This document shows positions 58,251 through 64,000 of a stretch of DNA of 64,000 nt, piece after piece. The stretch's first letter is position 1. Each line of letters starts with the position of its first letter. The stretch covers positions 463,143-527,142 of the forward strand of contig QKWP01000003.1 in assembly GCA_003550325.1 (NCBI GenBank), read 5' to 3'. The position numbers and the translations under genes are program-made. The DNA comes from Gigaspora rosea. Its lineage: Eukaryota > Glomeromycota > Glomeromycetes > Diversisporales > Gigasporaceae. Below the pieces are notes generated by a model that saw only the letters and a list, made by a program, of their open reading frames with translations, searched no databases and was not told the DNA's origin.

Positions 58251-59902
58251 CTAAAGCTTTTAGAATTTTTGCACGATGGTAATCCAAATGTAAATTTTGT
58301 TATATATCTTGTTTTTTGTTTTTTTTTTATCTTTTATTTTTCCCTATAATGACTATTTCAAAATGGTAGGTTCGTCAACTTGCGCTCAACCATTTGTTAG
58401 GTTATACAGTTAAATCATCACAATTACAAAATATTTTCAAACAAAACAATATGAGACCAATAAGCGATTTAAAAAATATATGCAGAGAAGATCCAGTAGG
58501 GATTTTTTATAATACGCCATCCCATTTTAATAGTTTCAACGTAGAAAAAATAATCTATCATTTATAGGTAATCGCACACGATGCATTTAAAGCTTTAGTG
58601 AATTTAGCTAGTGATGATGAAATATGTAAAGAACTTAATGATGATAACTTTTTACATCTTATGATAAAGATGATTACGGTTTGTACATTATTTCCGATTT
58701 AGGGGTTATCTGTTATATTGTAATATTGAAATTAATGTTAACATCAATTTGTTAATTTATTAACAGGATAGTGGAATTATTCTTTCTGATATGGCATGTA
58801 TGCTTTTGTCTAACATTACGAAATATCAAGATATTTCTATAAAACTATTAAAAATGGAAAATCAACAAGTTGAAGGATTGTCAAATTCAACGAAAGCAAT
58901 AGATCAATTGGTTGATGTATTTGTTAGAGGCTTGGATAGGGCTTATAACAAAGAAGCCGAATATCATTTTTTGGCAAGTGTATTTGCAAATGTGACAATG
59001 GTATGGTTAACATTTTTTATTATGATGTGTATTATTTATATATATATATATATATATTTGCATTTACTTATCACGATGATATTCAAACCTATTTTTAAAA
59101 TAGTTACCTCAAGGTCGTGAATACTTTTTGACTAATGCATCGTATGACAACGTGACTCCACTATCAAAACTGATAGTATTTACCGAACATCCTAATATCA
59201 TTCGTAGGGGTGGTGTTATCTCATGTTTAAAGTAAGTCTATAATTTTTGATTTGCATTATATCGATTTCAATAAAATGTATATTGACTTTTATAAAGAAA
59301 TTGTTGTTTTGAAATAGAGCATCATTTAGACATGCTGTCACCATCAAAGGTTAATATTCTTCCTTATATTCTTTTACCCTTATGTGGTCCTGAAGAATTT
59401 GATTTAGATGTGAGTTAGTTTTTTGTTATTTAAAATTTATGGATACACATATTATAAATTTACATATGTTCAAAAAATTTTTTTGGTTGAATACACAGGA
59501 TATGGAAGGGATGCCAGAAGATATTCAATTATTGCCATCCGACAAGGTATATATAACGTAATTTATTGCTTAATATATTTTAGATTTCGTATAATTAATA
59601 TTTTTTTTAATTCAACCGTGAAGAAACGTGAACCTGATGCATATCTTAGACAAACTCTTTTAGAATCAATTGTACTTTTAACAACCACTCGACAAGGTCG
59701 TATGATACTTCGTCAAAAAAAAGTTTATCCTGTTATTCGTCAGATGCATCTTGTTGAATCGGACGAGAAAGTTTCAATTGTAGTAGAACAAGTTGTAAAT
59801 ATGTTGATGAGAGATGAGGGACCTGAAGAAGATAATATTGTAGAAAATATACGGAGTGAGAACCCTGATTCATGCAATGATAACACTATTGAAGAGATTT
59901 AA
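58251..59902 (+). pseudogene. HGH1: HGH1 homologue (eEF2-folding co-chaperone), apparently disrupted
   Basis: HGH1 assists folding of elongation factor 2. Exons: 58251-58289 (LKLLEFLHDGNPN), 58370-58495 (VRQLALNHLLGYT... ending REDP), 58568-58678 (VIAHDAFKALVNLASDD), 58767-59000 (DSGIILSDMACMLLSNITKY), 59104-59231 (LPQGREYFL ... RRGGVISCLK), 59318-59409 (NILPYILLPLCGPEEFDLD), 59499-59546 (DMEGMPEDIQLLPSDK) and 59624-59902 (KREPDAYLRQTLLESIVLLT ... stop). Almost all junctions have GT/AG ends and keep frame, giving armadillo-like repeats and the family's C-terminal domain. Problems: the 59318-59409 exon does not keep frame (a short deletion between RHAV and SPSKVN), and no ATG is in frame with exon 1; MEEQLN at 58154 is a plausible original start, now separated. 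One true deletion or sequence error would explain the break. The C-terminal exon is clean. Confidence 0.82.
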
Positions 59903-60470
59903 ATGTCAGGAATTTGTTGAATGAATTAAATTAAGAGATAATCGAACTTAATCAATTATTCCGGTTGTATATCGATTTTTAATAACATAAATTTCTTAAA
60001 AATATATAGAAATTATGTTTTCGCTGCACACAAATGCAGAAGCAATTAACATTAATATTTCTTGATTCAATTAAAAAGTCAAAATTGACCTTGAAATACA
60101 CTAGCTTAAAAGAGACTGTAAACCTTACTTGCTATAATTTATAAACTTTATATTGTTATTAAGATATTTAAATTATTTGCAATACTTTAAAAAAATCGAA
60201 GAACACTACATATCTGATAGCTTGAGTCATTGATAATTCGAAAGTAGATCCATTTTCGTTAATTTTATAGATGTTCTCAATTATATGATGGAAATCGTCT
60301 GCGTAACGATAATCGAAGCCTTAAGATGACAATATTGAATGATCGTCCTTTATTGTGTTCTCCTATAATTTCGTGATGATGATAGTGGAAAATCTCCTGA
60401 CATTCTAAATAGTCTTAATTTTACATATTTTTGAAAATCTAAAAAATTCTTGAAATCGAAATTCTCAACA
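59903..60470. other. Intergenic
   Basis: 3' flank of the HGH1-like gene. No gene or structured repeat is recognised. Confidence 0.4.
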
Positions 60471-60868
60471 TTAGGCCACGCAAAGTTAAATTTTCGTTTT
60501 GCATTACCCGCCGACCCATTTTTTCAATTTTTCCCAATTTTTTTTTTTTTTTTAAGTTCCAAATGTTCCAATTATTCTATTTTTGTTATTTAATTTTTCC
60601 CCATAAATTATTCCGGTACCACCCAATGGAGACATTAGCTTTCCGAAATTATCCGACAGGGCCGATAGAAAATCTGACTGTTAACCCCCTAATTTTCTGA
60701 TTCCATGTTATGCAAAGCGTGAAATTAACTTTATGTGGCCTTAGATGCAACGTAAGGCTATTAATTTATAATAGATTTAAAAAAAAAAAAATAAAAAATC
60801 CGACCGACCGACCGGGAATTTTGAAACTCATGTAATGCAAAACGAAAAATTAACTTTGTGTGGCCTTA
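60471..60868. repeat. GGCCACGCAAAG-family MITE with three TIR copies
   Basis: Left TIR TTAGGCCACGCAAAGTTAAA at 60471. A first right TIR (inverse) ends at about 60743 and a second ends at about 60868 (GCAAAACGAAAAATTAACTT then TGTGTGGCCTTA). The part 60744-60868 repeats the right half of the 4886-5177 element (TATTAATTTAYARTAGATTT then CCGACC...GAAATTTTG). So this is one element with its right half duplicated, or two elements sharing an end. Confidence 0.72.
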
Positions 60869-62875
60869 CATTGTGATTTACCTTTTGCAAAGCGCAATAA
60901 AAATTATCAAAAAAAAAATAAAAAAATCGATTTCCAATTTCTGATTTTTTGTAAATACAGTATATATTTTTAAATTTAGATTAGACTTTCATTATTATGT
61001 AAAATTCGATGAAAGACGTAATAATAAATTAAAGTTCGTTTATCAAATCTTAAGTTATAGCGAAGTCTAATCTAAAAATTTTAAAATGAATTTGTATTTG
61101 TAAATTCTGAAAATATTATCGCTATCGTTACATTTATGTTAACGTAAAAACTAAATGAATATATTTATAATAAAAAAAAAATTGTAACAACCTTGAATCT
61201 AGAATGAAAACGTTCCAAAAATAACTTTGAGTGCAGCTAAAATCTTGGTTATAATCAGGAAAACTTTCAAATGAATATACACTTCGTTAATATAAGACAT
61301 AGAGTACACAAGACACCCTTGTTGGAATAAACTCTCGATATAGTGAAGACTGACTAAAATGTAAAATTATATCATATAGTGAAGTTATTAGCTGTAAGTT
61401 AAATGAAAATTCATTGGGTAATTACGCGATGTGTAGGGTGAGTTAGATTAAAATTAGATGGTGCAAAACCTTACTCCAACCCAACGCGGGTTGTACTTTA
61501 AATTTATTCCGGGTTGTATTCCGGTTATGTTCCGGATTAATGCTCCTGATGCTCCAGCTATTTCAAATAATCAACAAACCAATCAAATGGAACTTTCAAA
61601 TTATTTTCTATATACGAGTAACCCAGGCTATAAGAGTAATTTTCTTAATTTTCTCCAGAGCACTCCATATTTAAAGTTAGCATTAGAATGAGTTAAGATT
61701 TTAAAAGTTAAAAGTTATATAATAACCTGGGTTGTTCCAAACATGGAGTTCCAAAACCCGGGTATAACCCGGTTTGCTTTGGAGTATTAACAACCTTAAC
61801 GGTGTGACAGATGTAATCACATGATTAAACTGATCCAAATACTAGAAGTATACGTAATGCCTGAAGCATAGCTGAGGACAACGAGGTAGGGCACCTCTGC
61901 TTTGGGTTTGTTTCAAAAACGTCCTCATTGTAGTTTGATAGCAATTGAGTTAATGCTTAATCATTTCGATTAATCAAATTAAAGCAGTTAAGAGGCAATT
62001 GTAATAGTCAATCGGATTTTGTTTAACTGGTTTAGTTTTGGGCCTAACAGACAGAAGATTCGATCTATTTTTCGTCTTTTTAGGCTTTTTTAACGCCGAA
62101 AGTATAGAATTCATATTGTAAAAAGGAAATTGTATAGTTAGTAAAAACTCTTAAATTGAAAGTCGAAAATTCGTTGTACTGTACGAAATGCGGATTTTAA
62201 ATTCGGCCAATCAAAATAACTCCATGAAAAAAAAGTCGGTCGTTAGGTCCAGGTTTTTTTTGATCGAGAAACCTTAGTCTATTAATAAATAATCAATCAA
62301 ACTGTTGATTATACCCTGCATATTGCTCCTGCATATTACTCCTGCGTATCATCTCTGTTATTAGGTTTTTGTTAGTTTATATAAAACAATTTCTTAAGTT
62401 GTCAATCTCAAGTGAAAGATCTAGAATTCTCAACTTCTCTGCATAAAAATAATATTCTAAAAAATAATATTTACTTAATAGCAACTATTCAACACATACG
62501 CATGACGTATTTAGATTATCTCCAAGTTAATCTTATTCTACGTGAATTTGATGTGTTTGAGGTTTTTAGATTTCCTGCATTATATGTGCAAGTGAGAAAA
62601 AACAAGTAAGCGTTTGCAAAATATAGTTTGCATACCTCTGAACCAAGCAAGTATATATAGTTGTTGAAATTATATGTTAATGGTCTCAATGATCTTTCTA
62701 AAACAGAATTAGATTCCTATCATTGAATTTATATACATAGAATTTCATATCGCTATAATTTTAGCAATATTATTTCTAAATTATATGATCAGCAATTTTA
62801 TTAATTTTAAAGATAGACTTAATTAATAACTTGATTTTAAACCAATTTCTTAAAATTAATCTTTAAATAATCAAA
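60869..62875. other. Intergenic, with a CCGGGTT-rich repeat and short unassigned ORFs
   Basis: About 61450-61800 has ACCCGGGTT/AACCCGG-type motifs facing each other (ACGCGGGTTGTACTTT, TTCCGGGTTGTATTCCGG; and AACCTGGGTTGTTCC, ACCCGGGTATAACCCGGT), probably a decayed inverted-repeat element. A 77-codon frame at 61458-61691 lies inside it and is not trusted as a gene. A 65-codon frame at 62412-62609 has no recognisable product. A GACAACGAGGTAGGGCACCT stretch near 61876 is unassigned. Confidence 0.4.
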
Positions 62876-63745
62876 ATGGACTCATGCATCAATCCCACAC
62901 GCTGTTGTTATTTCGTTCCATTGAGAGTAGGCGCTATTATTATAACAATTCTCTGGTTTGTGAGTTACTTTTCAATGCGAATATATATTTTAATTAAAGT
63001 TATTATTTCTAATAGAATTTATTTGCTAATTAGAATTATTTCCTAACCTTAGATTGGATCATTAGCTCTCACTATCAATTCTATAATAATTATCGCTAAA
63101 CAAGAAAATTGTACTAATTGCGAACGTATATATTGTTTAATTCACTTAATTTCTTTTTCTCTGATTAGATATTAATGTTATTTAAATTTCTAGATAATGA
63201 TCGAGGATATTACATTGTGAATTTGATCTTTCATGTCATAATCTTTCTAATCACTATTTTTGGGATGATGGCTCTTTATTATAAGGTATGTGATATATAC
63301 GTGAAAGTGTTATAGTCTCAATTATTATGAAATTCACTATACTAACCCTTTTATAACACATAAGGAAAATGCTATTTTTTTAATGACCTATTCTATACTA
63401 TGTTGGACTATTGTAGTTTGTGAAATTTTATACATTTTATTTACGATTACGCTTTTCGCTGGAACGAATGGCTCATATATAAAATTTTGCGAGTTTAATG
63501 AAGATATAGGTCATGATTGTGAACATGTTTACAAGATTTTTTACGTACAATGGATCGTAATTTATGGATTTGGGCTTCTGATCTCAGTATGTTGACACAA
63601 TTCGCATTTAATTAGCTTTAAATAATACTCAATGATTAATCAATTTGCTTGTATTCTACAGATTCATTTTGCCACAGTTATTGGTGCATATGCCAAAAAA
63701 GTTAGAATTGAAGAGGAAAATAGACAAGGAAATTCTGTGATTTAA
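62876..63745 (+). CDS. Four-span membrane protein, five exons (intact)
   Basis: Join 62876-62959, 63053-63125, 63194-63285, 63365-63586 and 63662-63745. All introns are 68-93 bp with GT...AG ends and the frame is kept throughout, giving 184 residues. The N-terminus MDSCINPTRCCYFVPLRVGA has a Cys-rich cytosolic-type head. Four hydrophobic spans follow: about residues 18-45 (VGAIIITILWFIGSLAL), 60-78 (VNLIFHVIIFLITIFGM), 87-112 (AIFLMTYSILCWTIVVC and on) and about 140-165 (VQWIVIYGFGLLISIHF). A Cys-bearing loop (FCEFNEDIGHDCEHV) lies between spans 3 and 4, and a short charged tail ends KKVRIEEENRQGNSVI. The layout resembles tetraspan/MARVEL-like membrane proteins, but no family motif is decisive, so the function is unknown. 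It is the only undamaged gene in the window. Confidence 0.85.
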
Positions 63746-64000
63746 ATCTTTTATTATACTATTATACACATGAAATTTTATAAATAATTATTACATTAAT
63801 TCGTAATCCGGGAGTAATCAGAAGATCATCATTAATGATCAGCGGGGATAATTAATATAATAAATTTATTAGTACTCAATAATCTCGAACCAAAAATTAG
63901 ATTACTTAAATTTTTTATTATAAACTTAAGAATTTAGACTTTCTGGCTATTTTTCACAGTGTTCTGACCCAGGTCGGTTGATCTATAAAATAAAATAAAA
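63746..64000. other. 3' flank of the membrane-protein gene
   Basis: Short AT-rich flank. AATTTTATAAATAATTATTA near 63773 could serve as a polyadenylation region. Nothing else is recognised before the window end. Confidence 0.4.

Noticed and set aside
61458-61691. 77-codon open frame starting MVQNLTPTQRG
   Set aside because: Sits within CCGGGTT inverted-repeat sequence, has no recognisable domain, and lacks supporting introns or context.

Overview
The window is very AT-rich eukaryotic DNA whose genes have many short spliceosomal introns (GT...AG, about 60-100 bp). The best guess for the host is an arbuscular mycorrhizal fungus (Glomeromycotina, Rhizophagus-like). That is an inference from base composition, intron style, a secreted Kelch-repeat protein family and the mix of transposable elements; no species-specific marker is visible. 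Only one gene looks fully intact: a five-exon, four-membrane-span protein at 62876-63745. Everything else recognisable is a transposable element or a broken gene.

Positions 1-29470 are a stack of nested mobile elements. A zinc-knuckle (FAR1/MULE-type) remnant is followed by AT-rich foldback elements. One of these was split by a tRNA-derived SINE with a 15-bp target duplication. Next comes LINE copy A (3971-19507, 17-bp target duplication, poly-A tail). It encodes a zinc-finger/poly-Q ORF1 and an ORF2 with AP-endonuclease, reverse transcriptase and RNase H. Copy A was itself hit by a 4.5-kb Tigger/pogo transposon (8878-13388), a 5'UTR insertion, a 0.65-kb repeat and a small inverted-repeat element. 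A second, more decayed LINE copy B follows (about 21125-29470) and carries its own nested insertions.

Positions 29470-48290 hold a broken secreted Kelch gene, a second copy of its 5' region without the gene, several non-autonomous TIR elements (two with clean or near-clean target duplications), an LTR-type retroelement on the minus strand, and a hAT-like element filled with a 327-bp tandem array of alternating palindromes (42210-43808). A 2.2-kb TIR-bounded element (46090-48289) closes this part. Positions 48290-52395 are repeats, including a single N flanked by a perfect 60-bp duplication (probably an assembly join) and a Helitron-like 3' end.

Positions 52396-59902 hold three recognisable housekeeping genes in a row, all damaged: a fumarate reductase-cytochrome b5 fusion (minus strand), a NOL8-like nucleolar RNA-binding protein and an HGH1 (eEF2 chaperone) homologue (both plus strand). 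They keep their introns, so they are not retrocopies. A decayed segmental duplication, or local indel errors in the assembly, would explain them. The 59903-64000 segment has a repeat with three copies of one TIR and ends with the intact membrane-protein gene.
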